From NCBI RefSeq assembly GCF_032854445.1, contig NC_088306.1, forward strand, positions 9,696,193 to 9,760,192: DNA of 64,000 nucleotides, written 5' to 3'. Shown piece after piece: positions 13,301 through 22,484 of this stretch (position 1 is the stretch's first letter; each line of letters starts with the position of its first letter). Under the pieces are notes generated by a model that was not told where the DNA came from, searched no databases, and was given only the letters and a program-made list of their open reading frames with translations. Source of the DNA: Liolophura sinensis (Eukaryota; Mollusca; Polyplacophora; Chitonida; Chitonidae). The position numbers and the translations under genes were made by a program.

Positions 13301-16300
13301 TGACCGAATCATCCACCTTATACGACAATTTATTTTCGTTTTCAATGCAGTCTGATTAATTTCTTGTCAGAAGAACTCAAGTGTTGCGTCAAAAGTATCA
13401 CTGTAGGGCCTTTGTGTTCTTCTGAACCTGCATTTTTTACATTACCAAACTTCAGATGAAGTCCACTAGAACATTTCACTTAGAGGACGGCAGCCAGCGT
13501 TATGGTGAGAGGCAATCGGGCAGAACCCGCAGGGTTTTCATTTAGAATCGGAGAAGGAGGTCAGAGTTGAAAAGTAGGCGGCTGAATTGAAAGCAGTTAA
13601 GTGACAATTACTACTGACTTAAACAGTAAGAATATTCAAAGTAGGTGGCAACTGGGACGACAGTAGACAGTTGTCTGATGCCGGCTACTTGCCCTTTTGG
13701 AACACCATGAACCCGTGTGAAACCCACGACCATACGCATGTACACATATTTAAACAGCTCTTGTCACATTGTAGGTTAATGTCAAAATAATCTCTATACC
13801 TTGTGAATAGATTCAATTTTGCAGTCCAAGGCAGTGCTGGAGTTTTTGAGGGCTTTCAAAAAAATCTGACCATCTATTTGTGACAAATAATGAATAGGGA
13901 GTTCTTCAATTTTTATTGTATCGGGAATAATAAAATAATAGTAACAATAAAACAAGCTGGTTCAAGCATTGTACTCCTCTGTTCTTTTCTATAAGATGGC
14001 AATGTTTCTGTTCAGTGGTGATCGTAAAGCAAAGAGGTAGGTCACAAGCAAAGAGGTAGGTCACAAGCAAAGAGGTAGGTCACAAGCAATGAGGTAGGTC
14101 ACAAGCAAGGAGATTGGTCACAAGCAAAGAGGTGGGTCACATGCAAAGAGGTAGGTCACCAGCAAAGCGGTAGGTCACAAGCATGAGGTAGGTCACAAGC
14201 AAAGAGGCAGGTCACAATTAAAGAGGTCGGTCACAAGCAAAGAGGTAGGTCACAAGCAAAGAGGTTGGTCACAAGCAAAGAGGGTGGTCACAAGCAAAGA
14301 GGGTGGTCACAAGCAATATGGGTCACAAGCAATGAGGTGGATCACAAGCAAAGAGGTGGATCACAAGCAAAGAGGTGGGTCACAAGCAATGAGGTAGGTC
14401 ACAAGCAATGAGGTAGGTCACAAGCAATGAGGGAGGTCACAAGCAATGAGGGAGGTCATGAGAGAGGTCACCAGGAAAGACGTAGGTCACAGGCAAAGAG
14501 GTAGGTCACAAGCAAAGAGGTTGGTCACAAGCTATGGGGTAGGTCACAAGCTATGGGGTAGGTCACAAGCAAAGAGATGGGCCACAAGCAAAGAGATGGG
14601 TCACAAGCAAAGAGATGGGTCACAAGCAATGAGGTAGGTCACAAGCAAAGAGGTAGGTCACAAGCAATGAGGCATCACAGTAGACAATTATGCAGTTCAC
14701 ACAGATTGTGTGAGCGGTGAATGTCGAGCAATCACGCCAGTTATATACATACCTTATCCAACTGCTCTACCATTGAGTCCTTCTTATTGCTCTGTGCAAC
14801 AACCACGGCAAGCTGCTGTTGTGCTTCCAATAGCTGGAAACCAAATACAGTAAAAGTTTCATGTTAAAACCCGTGAAAAAGCAAACATTTAACTCGACAG
14901 ACATTCCACACATGCAACAAAGGAAATCATTTCATGTAACATTTTTCATATTCAACCACATGCAAAATACTGATGCTTTCTTTCATTTCTTGGGAACTTC
15001 AAAAAATTACAAATCTTCTGGGTTGTGATTTAGAACGTGCATAACAATACTGGAAACGGAAATTTTCGGAATATTCAAGTACTACACTAAAGGTAACATA
15101 TACACACAACGCATTTCTGAAATGCTCCATGAAACAATGTTACCTGGAAAAGCATCTTTGCACTTTTAGTGTCATCTCCTTATATACCTGTTTATTTATT
15201 TATTTGATTGGTGTTTCATGTCATACTCAAGAATATTTCACTTATACGACCGCAGCCAACATCATGGTGAGAGGAAACCGGGCTGAGCCCAGGGGGAAAC
15301 CCACAACCATCTGCAGGTTCCCATGTACGGCTGGAGAGGAAGCCAGCATAAGATGGACTTGAACTCAAAGTGACCACATTGGTGAGAGGCTCCTTATATA
15401 CATACCTTTGAGTTCAACTGTTGTATATGGCTTTCACAATGCTGCAACAGACAAAATAAGACAGGCAAAGTATACAAACCATTTACTGTTAACGTTACCA
15501 TTTCATAACCAAATTTGCAGACTTCATTTCTGAAATTCAGAAAGTTGCATCTTTAGAATATTGCTGTAAGATTTTTTTTTTTTTTTTTTGATTGGTGTTT
15601 TACGCCGTACTCAAGAATATTTCACTTATACGACGGCGGCCAGCATTATGGTGGGTGGAAACTTGAACTCACAGCGACCGCATTGGTGAGAGACTCCTGG
15701 GTCATTATGCTGAGCTAGCGCTTTAACCGACTGAGCCACGGAGGCCCCCTTGCTGTAAGAAGATACTTATTGATTTTTTATCACAAGGATTACAGGGTTC
15801 GCACAGAGAAATAGGAAAGAAATTCCAGCAGTTTTCCAGGATCAAAGTGCAATTTTCAAGGAAAGATTTTATATAATTTTTACAGATGTTGCGAGAGAAA
15901 TTTTCAGCAAAAAATCGATTTGCATACTTCCAGCTGAAATTTTGCATAGCTCAAATAATAACCTTACCTATACCCAAAATACCAACCTTGTCTGTGCACC
16001 TGTTACAGTTTAAAAATCAGTAACAAAGTTCCTAAAATCTATTACCCTAATTCTTCTCAAATTTAGGACAAATATCAGTAGTGTTGAAAGTAGAATATTA
16101 CATTTCTTTACCAGTAAAGATATGAGTATGTGGATCATTAGATGGTCTAAACATGTGAGAAAAAAGTAACTCACTATTCCTGCTACAATTACATGAATAT
16201 TGGCCAAAATGAACAGACCAGGTGTCCCAAATTTTACAAGAAATATGGTAAGCGGGTCGCATTACAACTTTTTCAAATTTTAGAACCATATTTTATTACT

Positions 16301-19300
16301 TAAATATAAATACTTCACGTATGAGTGTTTTTGAGAGGTTAGCTGTACGAATTCAGTTTTTTCACGTTTTGATGAGAAAAAAAGATTGACATACACGACA
16401 AACATTTCCTCCCACCCAACACCAGAATTTTCAAGGAGTTTCCGCGAGTTTTTATTTTTCTCCAGGATTTTCAAGTCCTTGAATCAGACTTTCGTTTTTC
16501 CACGAATTCCACGAGTTTCAATGGCTGTGCGAACCCTGGATTAAGTAAATCACTTTATCTTCCTTTCATACACAACTACACGTATCACAAACATAGGGTT
16601 ATCAGGCTACAACTGAATGTCCTTAAAAAGGGATGCCTGGACACCCTTTTTCACATTTCTGTTTACCCCCCTTGATCACACACATCAATGAGAAATACAT
16701 AAAAATCTTTCTCTACATTTCTGTAAGAAGATACTGTACTGTGGGTCTACATTTTTAATAATAAGTGTTACTCGAGTTTGTACCTTTCTGCGATATCGCT
16801 CTTTCTCCAGTGTTTCCTTTAAGAACCGATTCTCTGCCACAAGCGTTGGATCTGATTGGTATCTGCCAGAGTTGTCTCCCCATATACGTTGTGAGGCATC
16901 ATCGAGGCAGACAGGGTTGGACGGTTCTGAGTGACCACGTGTGCTGTGATCAGAAAATAGAAATCGGTCTTACTTCTACATGAAAGCCTCAGTCAGTAAT
17001 TCAAAAGTCTCAGTTAGTGCAAATTTAAAAGTTCCAGTCAGTTCAAATTTAAAAGCCTCAGTCAGCCCAAATTCAAAAGCCTCGATTTTTATTTGCAGTA
17101 TTCCAAGGCTAAAATTTAAGACTTTGTGAAATCGGCTTATCGTACCTTCTCATTAATTACAGACACCCACTTACTGAGACACACCGACAGTAAGCGGGTA
17201 TATCAGAGGAGTTTCCCGTGAGGCACTCACTGCCATGAGAAAATATTGATCTCTGAAGAGTACGTATTGCTGTGAAACGCATTGGTAATTTGACAGAAAG
17301 TACATTAACAGTGTTCGCACAGAAAAGTTCAAGTGGTTAGAAAAGGCCTGATTTCACAGTTCCCGCACGAGAAATTTCATATGTAGATTTCATTTGGCAG
17401 TTGCAGGTCTGGGACATGCAAGACTCTGGAGTCATTGCCAGACACAACACCTAAACATATATGTTCTGTGTCATAATAAATGTCTAAAGTAAAGAGAAGA
17501 ATTGCCACATTCTCCTATGCATTCATCTACTAATCACTATAAAGGTATGCTCAAAAGTTACAAATGATGCAGAATATGACATGGTATCAGTAAATGCGCT
17601 AACATGTCCCTTAACACCCATCCCTGGGAAACCTCACTCAGTTCAATCGAACTTCAATTAAACTGAAGCATCTTGACAAACTCTTCAGTTGAATGTTAGT
17701 GAGAGAAAATATGCAAAGCGTATGTGGGTATATGGATTGCAAAAATCAAGACTACATGTAGAACAACTGCTACAGGTACTGGCTTTAGAAATTTTACCAG
17801 ATAACAAACTCACAACAAAAAGCTTGATTAAAACATTATGGAAATTCACGGCTCGTATGTATCCCACTGACAATATATTTTTTAAGCAGTTTTCCCAAAT
17901 TACCGTCAGGTATATATATATTGGTGAATGAACGATTACCTACAGTGAAAAAACTTTTGAACCAGGTTTTATTTTTAATGTGGCAATAAAACCTTTAAGG
18001 TTATGTTTACGAGACTATATCTACTTTTGGCTGTCACCCCCAACTTTCAGCTAACCTGCACCACATGTTGTTGTGATAAACATGGACTCAAAAGTGAAAG
18101 AACTGGTGGTTATTCGCTAGTCACTTCACATACTCATCGAAGAGTCCACATGTTCATTGTGTCAAATGCAGGACTTGTAGGCAAACGGCAAGGATGCGGG
18201 CTGAAAAGCCTGTAATTACAAACATGTGCTTAGTCAATATTCGTGGAGTTAATTTTTTTTTTTTTTCTTCTACATCCTGACATTTATCGCAACACCAAGT
18301 CCATCTCTGCCTCTTACAACTGTTCACTGGCGCCAAAATTGAACCTTTAAAAACCCGGCAGTCTGTCTCGTCTCTCCCCATCTTGCCAAGCTGGTGAGGC
18401 TCACTGATCTGACTACCGGTAATCCCCTACCCCTCAACAGAGAGCGTATGACTTAAGACAACAGCCCTCGCAACGCATCGTGCAATAAATTTTCTGAAAA
18501 TGCATCTGAAATTGATGAGAAGGTACGGGCATACACAACTGAAATTCAGTTGAAAATTCCTTCCACTAAAATGCATGAAAGATGTGATAACACCCACTAA
18601 CATACAAAGAGCCTAGCAGTAAGAGAAGAGGCAACACAATGCTAAGCAGCAAATGGGCATAAATGGAAAATGTGTATTCATGAGATGTAACTCTCAAGCA
18701 GTCAAGAGGTTAATTAATTTCAAATAAGCATGAAAGTGTTGTGTTACAATGTTATAGCTATAAGACTACATCTTACTCAAACCACAAAGTGCTCCCCTGG
18801 CTTCTGGGAGAAAAATTTGAATCTGCTGCTCGAGGAACTTGACTTGAATGACCTTGACCCCCAAGAAGGTCACTAACACCATCTGCATTGCCATGTTCTA
18901 CATTACCTGAAAGAAAGAACAGAAATTGTATTGCCAGCATGAGAAATATGTGAAACAGATACAAAAACACTTGTCTGACATTGGATAGTGTTAATATGAA
19001 GAATATATATTACACCGTTTTGTGCCGTCACAATACATAAATAGACATAACCTAATTCTTCCAACCTTTTCAACTGCAGAGAAATAATTTGCACAGTTTC
19101 ATGAAGCTTACATTTTTAATGATGCAAACAAATGATATTTTAGCATCATTTTCATCATAATAGTTTGCACATATTCCTCTAAAAAAGTGCTTTAGTGACT
19201 GGAAAGGTTGAAGAGTTACGGAGTACATAATGATCTTCAGATAACCACTGCTTGTATTTTACTTCAAAACTCTAAGTGGATATTAATTTTATCTAATTTA

Positions 19301-22300
19301 TCTGTAGTGCTGTCTAATGTAATTTATCTGTAGTGCTATCTAATGTAATTTATCTGTAGTGCTATCTAATGTAATTTATCTGTAGTGCTGTCTAGTGTAA
19401 TTTATCTATAGTGTTGTCTAATGTAATTTATCTGTAGCGCTGTCTAATGTAATTTATATACAGTGCTATCTAAAGTAATTTATATGTAGTGCTGTCTAAT
19501 GTAATTTATCTATAGTGTTGTCTAATGTAATTTATCTGTAGTGCTATCTAATGTAATTTAGATGTAGTGCTGTCTAATGTAATTTATCTGCAGTGCTATC
19601 TAATGTTTAACGTAATTTATCTGTAGTGCTATCTAATGTAATTTATCTGTAGTGCTATCTAATTTATCTGTAGTGCCATCTAATGTGTAATTTATCAGTA
19701 GTGCCATCTAATGTAATTTAACTGCAGTGCCATCTAATGTAATTTATCTGTAGTGCTATCTAATGTAATTTATCTATAGTGTTGTCTAATGTAATTTATC
19801 TGTAGTGCTATCTAATGTAATTTAGATGTAGTGCTGTCTAATGTAATTTATCTGCAGTGCTATCTAATGTTTAACGTAATTTATCTGTAGTGCTATCTAA
19901 TGTAATTTATCTGTAGTGCTATCTAATTTATCTGTAGTGCCATCTAATGTGTAATTTATCAGTAGTGCCATCTAATGTAATTTAACTGCAGTGCCATCTA
20001 ATGTAATTTATCTGTAGTGCTATCTAATGTAATTTATTTGTAGTGCTATCTTATGTAATTTATCTGTAGTGCTATCTAATGTAATTTATCTGTAGTGCTA
20101 TCTAATGTAACTTATCTGTAGTGAGTGAGTGAGAGAGTGCTTGGGGTTTAAGGTCATACTTAACAATGACGACGAAGAAATCCTTAGACGCCTTACCGAA
20201 GGCAAGTAAGCGGCCCCACCTGAGCCATAATACTGATACAGGTCAACCAGTTGTTGCACTATCCCCTTCAAGCTGAATGCCAAGCAAGGAAGTCACACCT
20301 TCATCTTTTAAGGTCTCAAGTGTAACTTGACCCAAGACTGACCCTTGATCTACCGCTCCCGAAGCGGATGCTAATATATCTGCAGTGCTCTACCAACTGT
20401 GCTATCGGGGCCGGTATTTGTAGTGCCATCTAATATAATTTATCTGTAGGGCTATCTAATGTAATATATCTGCAGTGCTATCTGAAATAAGAATGTGACA
20501 CTTACCTACTAAAGCCTGCCCTTGTTGAATGACCTTCTTCAGATGCCCAAGGACCTCATCCATATCCTTGCCTTCTGGATGGCTGAACATTGGTAGCTCT
20601 CCTGACATAGGAGGTGAAGAAGGTTGAGGCTGAAATCCAAAGATAAAATCAGAGATACTGGTTAATACACATATTATTATTGTCCCAGGTAGCACTGCAA
20701 GATATACAATTAAATATTAGGATTTTCAGTTGAACAACAGTTGGGAAATGAATTGTACTAAATAGCCAGAGTTCAGTTCAGTGATTGTTAATTTCAATAA
20801 CTGCAGGAAATACAGTATACATGCTCAATAAATTTACTTTCAAAGGAAGCATTTATTTATTTATTTGGTGTTTTACGCCGTACTCCAAATATTTCACTTA
20901 TATGACAGCCGCCAGCATTATGATGGGAGGAAACTGGGCAGAGCCTGGGGGAAACACATGCCCATCCACAGGTTGCTGGAAGACCTTCCCACGTGCGGCC
21001 AAAGATCTAAGGAAGTAAAGCACACAGCCAACATTTTGACAAAATTGATAACTACCGTGTATTTTATCTTACCGCAGATGTAAAATCCTGGTAAACTTGA
21101 GGTGTAAAGTGGGACTCATCGGGCACAAGTACTGAAAATTTGGACACTGCTGTGTCCTGAAACTCAAACCCTTTCAAATTTGATACAGCTGAATGGGAGG
21201 TAGTTGCCATGGATGCTTCAGAGTTGTTTCTGTCTGTTTGAGCCGATTGATTCTCGTTTCCATAAAACAACGCATTTCCAGCAAGTGGCACAGAAGTACC
21301 CGCTCTTAAATGCACCTGTTGAGAGTTACCTCCCTTGTCCTGTGCCCACCCAAGAAAACCAGAAGATCTGTCTTGACCTGATACCCTGCTACCAATGGGC
21401 TGCTGTGTTGCTTTACCCCCAAATGCTCCCTGAGAGATGGGCTGAGAGTGAGGAAACCCTGTGAAGTGTCCTTGCCATGGCTTTTGGTTGGTGGGGGTAA
21501 CTCTGGTACCCGTACTGCTGAAGTCATTTTGTGCCATTCCCTGCACGTGGGAAGGGCGTGATATTTTGTAACTGGCCAGGCCATCATTTCTGTGGTTAGG
21601 CCCCATGCGCACAGGGTACATCTGCGGGGATCCTACCTCACTCTGACCAGACACTACCTCTGGTCTCTGGAAACCTTTCCCCTTGAAATCCTGTCGGGGA
21701 GGACGCCCAGCCATCATCTGAAAGCGATTCTGGATGGTATCCTCATGTTCAGCACCGTCAATGACCGGCGACCTTTCGCGCGAGCCCCTGTCTGAAGGTG
21801 ATTCCTCACCCATTCTGCCAGCGTCCATCAGCCGACACTCCAGCTCCCTCTCCATTGCACTCTCCATGTAATGTTCAGGAAGAATTGGGCTGGCTTCCAT
21901 CTCACCCACAGACAGAGCTACTGGGTGTTCAGGGGAGAGAGCTGTGCCAGATTTTGTGGCAGACTTTGGGTTAGGTGTAGAAGACTTTGACAAGCTGGCA
22001 CCAGGAAGCCGTGAGTGGTTTCCTGTCCCCTCAAACTCATCAAAGTCAAGCATTTTGATTGGTGAAAACAACATGGGTTCTGCAGTCCCAGCCTCTGATT
22101 CAGGTCTGGAGTCACCTAGGCTGCGCCTCAACAACGGACTTGCTGCAGTGTTCTGCACAAGAGTTCCAGAACCGCTGCTCTGCAGCAGGTGCCCAGCAAA
22201 CAGAGCATTAGTTGTTGAGTCTTCCTCTGTTCCAGTCTCCCCAGGAATGTCACGACCACAGTCCACGAATCCCTGCTCACTCTGAGCCAGGCCCTTTCCT

Positions 22301-22317
22301 GTGAGCTCCTCTTCCAT
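126..22317 (-). CDS. CNTROB: Centrobin (centriole protein), multi-exon, 3' end outside window
   Basis: Coding exons in gene order: 21073-22317, 20506-20629, 18777-18906, 16784-16943, 15406-15441, 14753-14833, 13070-13186, 11537-11635, 10961-11116, 10370-10462, 5771-5884, 4786-4881, 2011-2198 and 126-191. All junctions have AG/GT borders and compatible phases, giving at least 901 residues; the last exon ends in phase 2, so the gene runs off the left edge. Residues 1-500 are Ser/Pro-rich and look disordered. From about residue 535 to the end the protein is continuous coiled coil. Identification rests on blocks matching human centrobin as I recall it: HCESHIQQLN, AQQQLAVVVA, KKDSMVEQLDK, VVDGWKRKEA and KVEMSLNEA, in the same order. 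Centrobin is a daughter-centriole protein that binds tubulin and is needed for centriole elongation. Human centrobin is about 903 residues, so this one is longer. It is transcribed divergently from TRAPPC1. The function is known from the family and was not tested here. Confidence 0.87.
298..517. mobile_element. MITE-like element 3
   Basis: Left end CTAATTCTTCAACCTTC, right end GAAAAGGTCGATGATTA (inverted). Shares AGAAATAATTTGCACAGTTT with the copy at 19049. Confidence 0.78.
774..893 (+). mobile_element. SINE family A, 5'-truncated
   Basis: It has the central and 3' blocks and an (AAAT)n tail and lacks the tRNA-like head. Confidence 0.9.
929..1365. repeat. Tandem duplication of about 220 bp in a CNTROB intron
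   Basis: Two near-identical copies share CTAGAATCATTTTCA, AGTTTAAAGTACATCCAC and GATATGGTGGAGAGTTAGTC. The second copy has a short insertion. Both lie between exons 126-191 and 2011-2198. Confidence 0.85.
1529..1803 (-). mobile_element. tRNA-headed SINE (family A), full length
   Basis: Read on the minus strand: tRNA-like head with A box TGGCTCAGTTAG, a B-box-like GAGTT, a conserved central block CCCACCATAATGCTGGC, and a 3' block GTGAAATATTCTTTTAG ending in (AAAT)n. This central block resembles the conserved domain of widespread invertebrate SINEs. Confidence 0.9.
2011..2198 (-). CDS. CNTROB: CNTROB coding exon (residues 818-880)
   Basis: Acceptor TTTCAG, donor GTAAGG. It begins ISEKMTEFSVEREALEQRL and continues as Gln/Glu-rich coiled coil (RQHVEELTSQHRAEILQQ). 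It ends in phase 2. Confidence 0.85.
2635..2835 (+). mobile_element. SINE family B, partial
   Basis: TTATGTCGTACTTAACAATG and GACACCGGGCCAACCAG blocks. Confidence 0.82.
3044..4769. repeat. 15-bp minisatellite, about 115 units
   Basis: Unit TTATAATCCCACAAA with variants TCATAATCC, CCATAATCC and TCGCAATCC. It lies in the CNTROB intron and starts 16 nt past the donor of exon 4786-4881. Because 15 is divisible by 3, all frames stay open and give meaningless LWDYN-type repeats. Confidence 0.97.
4786..4881 (-). CDS. CNTROB: CNTROB coding exon (residues 786-817)
   Basis: A run of A residues on the plus strand forms the polypyrimidine tract before the TTTCAG acceptor; the donor is GTGTGTG. It has 32 codons in phase 0/0. 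The segment KVEMSLNEAKHENNLKKLEA lines up with the EMSLVQA region of human centrobin. The 15-bp minisatellite starts 16 nt past the donor. Confidence 0.88.
5218..5402. mobile_element. MITE-like element 2, 185 bp
   Basis: TTAAAGGGATAC at the left and GTATCCCTTTAA at the right; internal GCGAGATTTAACCCA shared with the copies at 44205 and 61420. Confidence 0.88.
5771..5884 (-). CDS. CNTROB: CNTROB coding exon (residues 748-785)
   Basis: Acceptor CTTTAG, donor GTGACC. It has 38 codons in phase 0/0, coiled coil with motif VTEMDKLEKELDAAVREK. Confidence 0.88.
6002..6584. mobile_element. MITE-like element 1, TTAA-flanked, 583 bp
   Basis: Bounded by TTAA with terminal inverted repeats AGGAGAAGAAAA and TTTTCTTCTCCT. 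No coding capacity. A TTAA duplication suggests piggyBac-type mobilisation; a TA duplication (Tc1/mariner) fits equally. Confidence 0.8.
7245..10390. repeat. 61-bp minisatellite carrying a CNTROB splice donor, about 46 units
   Basis: Each unit, read on the minus strand, is AGCAAGCTGAAGGCCATCCA, then GGAAGAGAGGGTAAGTATGT, then CATGTACTGTCTGGCTAAGGA. This is the last 30 or so nt of CNTROB exon 10370-10462 followed by its 5' splice site and early intron. Units differ by a few substitutions and small deletions. A SINE (7299-7581) is inserted after the outermost unit. Confidence 0.97.
7299..7581 (-). mobile_element. SINE family A, full length, poly(A) tail, with target duplication
   Basis: A tail of about 30 A residues. 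It is flanked by the 12-bp direct repeat CTCTTCTTGGAT (7287-7298 and 7582-7593), which is part of the 61-bp array, so it inserted into the array. Confidence 0.95.
10370..10462 (-). CDS. CNTROB: CNTROB coding exon (residues 717-747) whose end seeds the 61-bp array
   Basis: Acceptor CCTCAG, donor AGG|GTAAGTATG, which is a strong consensus. It has 31 codons, from EQDNWYRRERELLHKLDEL to KLKAIQEER. The last 30 or so nucleotides plus the donor are the unit amplified in the adjoining 61-bp minisatellite. Confidence 0.88.
10961..11116 (-). CDS. CNTROB: CNTROB coding exon (residues 665-716)
   Basis: A T-rich tract and CCAG acceptor precede it, and donor GTGAAT follows. It has 52 codons of coiled coil (LEEQSREMSSMFDQLSSERD and onward), phase 0/0. 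Confidence 0.9.
11537..11635 (-). CDS. CNTROB: CNTROB coding exon (residues 632-664)
   Basis: Acceptor TTCTAG, donor GTAAAG. It has 33 codons, ALKKFESDLAGLVEELREER and onward, phase 0/0. Confidence 0.9.
12227..12285 (-). mobile_element. SINE family A, 3' fragment
   Basis: Only the tail and the ATATTC/TCTTGA block remain. Confidence 0.75.
12283..12382. mobile_element. MITE-like element 1, right-end fragment
   Basis: Matches the last 100 bp of the element at 6002-6584, ending TTTTCCTTTAA. Confidence 0.8.
12648..12797 (-). mobile_element. SINE family A, lacking the head
   Basis: Central and 3' blocks with an (AAAT)n-like tail. Confidence 0.88.
13070..13186 (-). CDS. CNTROB: CNTROB coding exon (residues 593-631)
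   Basis: Acceptor ATTGTAG, donor GTAAGA. It has 39 codons. QFAQVVDGWKRKEADSEELL matches the human block that follows the KKDTMIEQLDK motif (VVEGWNRHEAE). Confidence 0.92.
13468..13739 (-). mobile_element. SINE family A fragment, apparently interrupted
   Basis: Positions 13468-13532 and 13717-13739 are consecutive pieces of the SINE consensus. About 185 bp of unrelated sequence lies between them. Confidence 0.55.
14030..14672. repeat. 18-bp minisatellite, about 35 units
   Basis: Unit GGTAGGTCACAAGCAAAGA with substitutions. It lies in the CNTROB intron, starting about 85 nt past the donor of exon 14753-14833. Confidence 0.95.
14753..14833 (-). CDS. CNTROB: CNTROB coding exon (residues 566-592), most diagnostic block
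   Basis: Acceptor TTCCAG, donor GTATGT. It has 27 codons, LLEAQQQLAVVVAQSNKKDS followed by MVEQLDK. This is near-identical to the human centrobin segment LQQQLAVAVA...KKDTMIEQLDK and anchors the assignment. Confidence 0.93.
15188..15392 (-). mobile_element. SINE family A, 5' end truncated
   Basis: Tail (AAAT)n to the B-box region. It ends 14 bp from the donor of CNTROB exon 15406-15441. Confidence 0.9.
15406..15441 (-). CDS. CNTROB: CNTROB 36-nt micro-exon (residues 554-565)
   Basis: Acceptor TTGCAG, donor GTATGT. It encodes HCESHIQQLNSK, matching human HCERHIQSLQ. A SINE ends about 15 bp downstream of its donor. Confidence 0.9.
15573..15748 (-). mobile_element. SINE family A, internally deleted, with target duplication
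   Basis: A poly(A) tail, an intact head and 3' block, but about 100 bp missing between GGTGGAAAC and TTGAACTC. It is flanked by TTGCTGTAAGA on both sides. Confidence 0.92.
16784..16943 (-). CDS. CNTROB: CNTROB coding exon (residues 500-553)
   Basis: Acceptor GATCACAG, donor GTACAA. It enters in phase 2 and leaves in phase 0. It holds the start of the coiled coil, ENRFLKETLEKERYRRK, which runs straight into HCESHIQQ as in the human protein. Confidence 0.9.
16990..17085. repeat. Short tandem repeat, about four units of 25 bp
   Basis: Degenerate unit CAGTCAGTTCAAATTTAAAAG with CCT, upstream of CNTROB exon 16784-16943. Confidence 0.7.
18777..18906 (-). CDS. CNTROB: CNTROB coding exon (residues 457-500)
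   Basis: Acceptor TTTCAG, donor GTAAGA. It is a disordered Gly/Ser-rich linker (NVEHGNADGVSDLLGGQGHS). Its phases (1 in, 2 out) fit both neighbours. Confidence 0.82.
19049..19220. mobile_element. MITE-like element 3
   Basis: Left CTAATTCTTCCAACCTTTTC, right GGAAAGGTTGAAGAGTTA, in a CNTROB intron. Confidence 0.78.
19290..20485. repeat. 26-bp minisatellite split by a SINE
   Basis: Unit TAATTTATCTGTAGTGCTATC plus TAATG. There is an internal higher-order repeat: about 250 bp of the pattern recurs at 19510-19740 and 19760-20000. A second-family SINE (20119-20413) interrupts it, and the array resumes at 20416 to within 22 nt of the donor of CNTROB exon 20506-20629. Confidence 0.95.
20119..20413 (+). 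mobile_element. SINE family B, complete copy
   Basis: It starts GTGAGTGAGAGAGTGCTTGG, continues with a TTTAAGGTCATACTTAACAA-type block and a TGACGACGAAG block, and ends in the reverse complement of a tRNA-like module. On the minus strand that module has A box TAGCACAGTTGGTAGAGC, anticodon-like CTTCGGGAG and B-box-like GGGTCAG. It is inserted in the 26-bp array. Confidence 0.85.
20506..20629 (-). CDS. CNTROB: CNTROB coding exon (residues 416-457)
   Basis: Acceptor GATTTCAG, donor GTAAGT. It encodes PQPSSPPMSGELPMFSHPEG and then a short helix, DEVLGHLKKVIQQGQALV. The 26-bp minisatellite begins about 22 nt after the donor. Confidence 0.85.
20849..21001 (-). mobile_element. SINE family A, lacking the head
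   Basis: Central and 3' blocks with (AAAT)n tail, in the intron just after the large CNTROB exon. Confidence 0.9.
21073..22317 (-). CDS. CNTROB: CNTROB first coding exon (residues 1-415)
   Basis: A 415-codon open exon starting MEEELTGKGLAQSEQGF and ending YQDFTSA at donor GTAAGA. It is low-complexity, with Ser/Pro/Gly-rich stretches and acidic patches such as KMLDFDEFEG, and looks largely disordered. The start context is GACTATGG. The in-frame upstream region lacks another good start. At least two short upstream ORFs precede it in the 5' UTR. Confidence 0.85.
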
Positions 22318-22484
22318 AGTCCCAGCTATCCCACTTTATCGAAAGATTGCAAAATTACAGAATCCCAATGTTGAGGTCGTGGGGATAGCCATAGAATGGA
22401 GAGGGTAATTTTAAATCATGTGAGATACAAGATCTTCTAGGGAAGCAGAGCACACAACAGACCTCTGTCATGAAGCCATGTTCT
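22318..22484 (-). other. CNTROB: CNTROB 5' UTR part of exon 2
   Basis: A TTTACAG acceptor just above 22484 marks the likely exon start. The leader contains a three-codon upstream ORF (ATG GCT TCA TGA) and a longer one beginning ATGACAGAGG, both ending before the main ATG. Confidence 0.55.

Noticed and set aside
14446-14637. 63-codon frame MREVMREVTRKDVGHRQ
   Set aside because: It comes from the 18-bp minisatellite.
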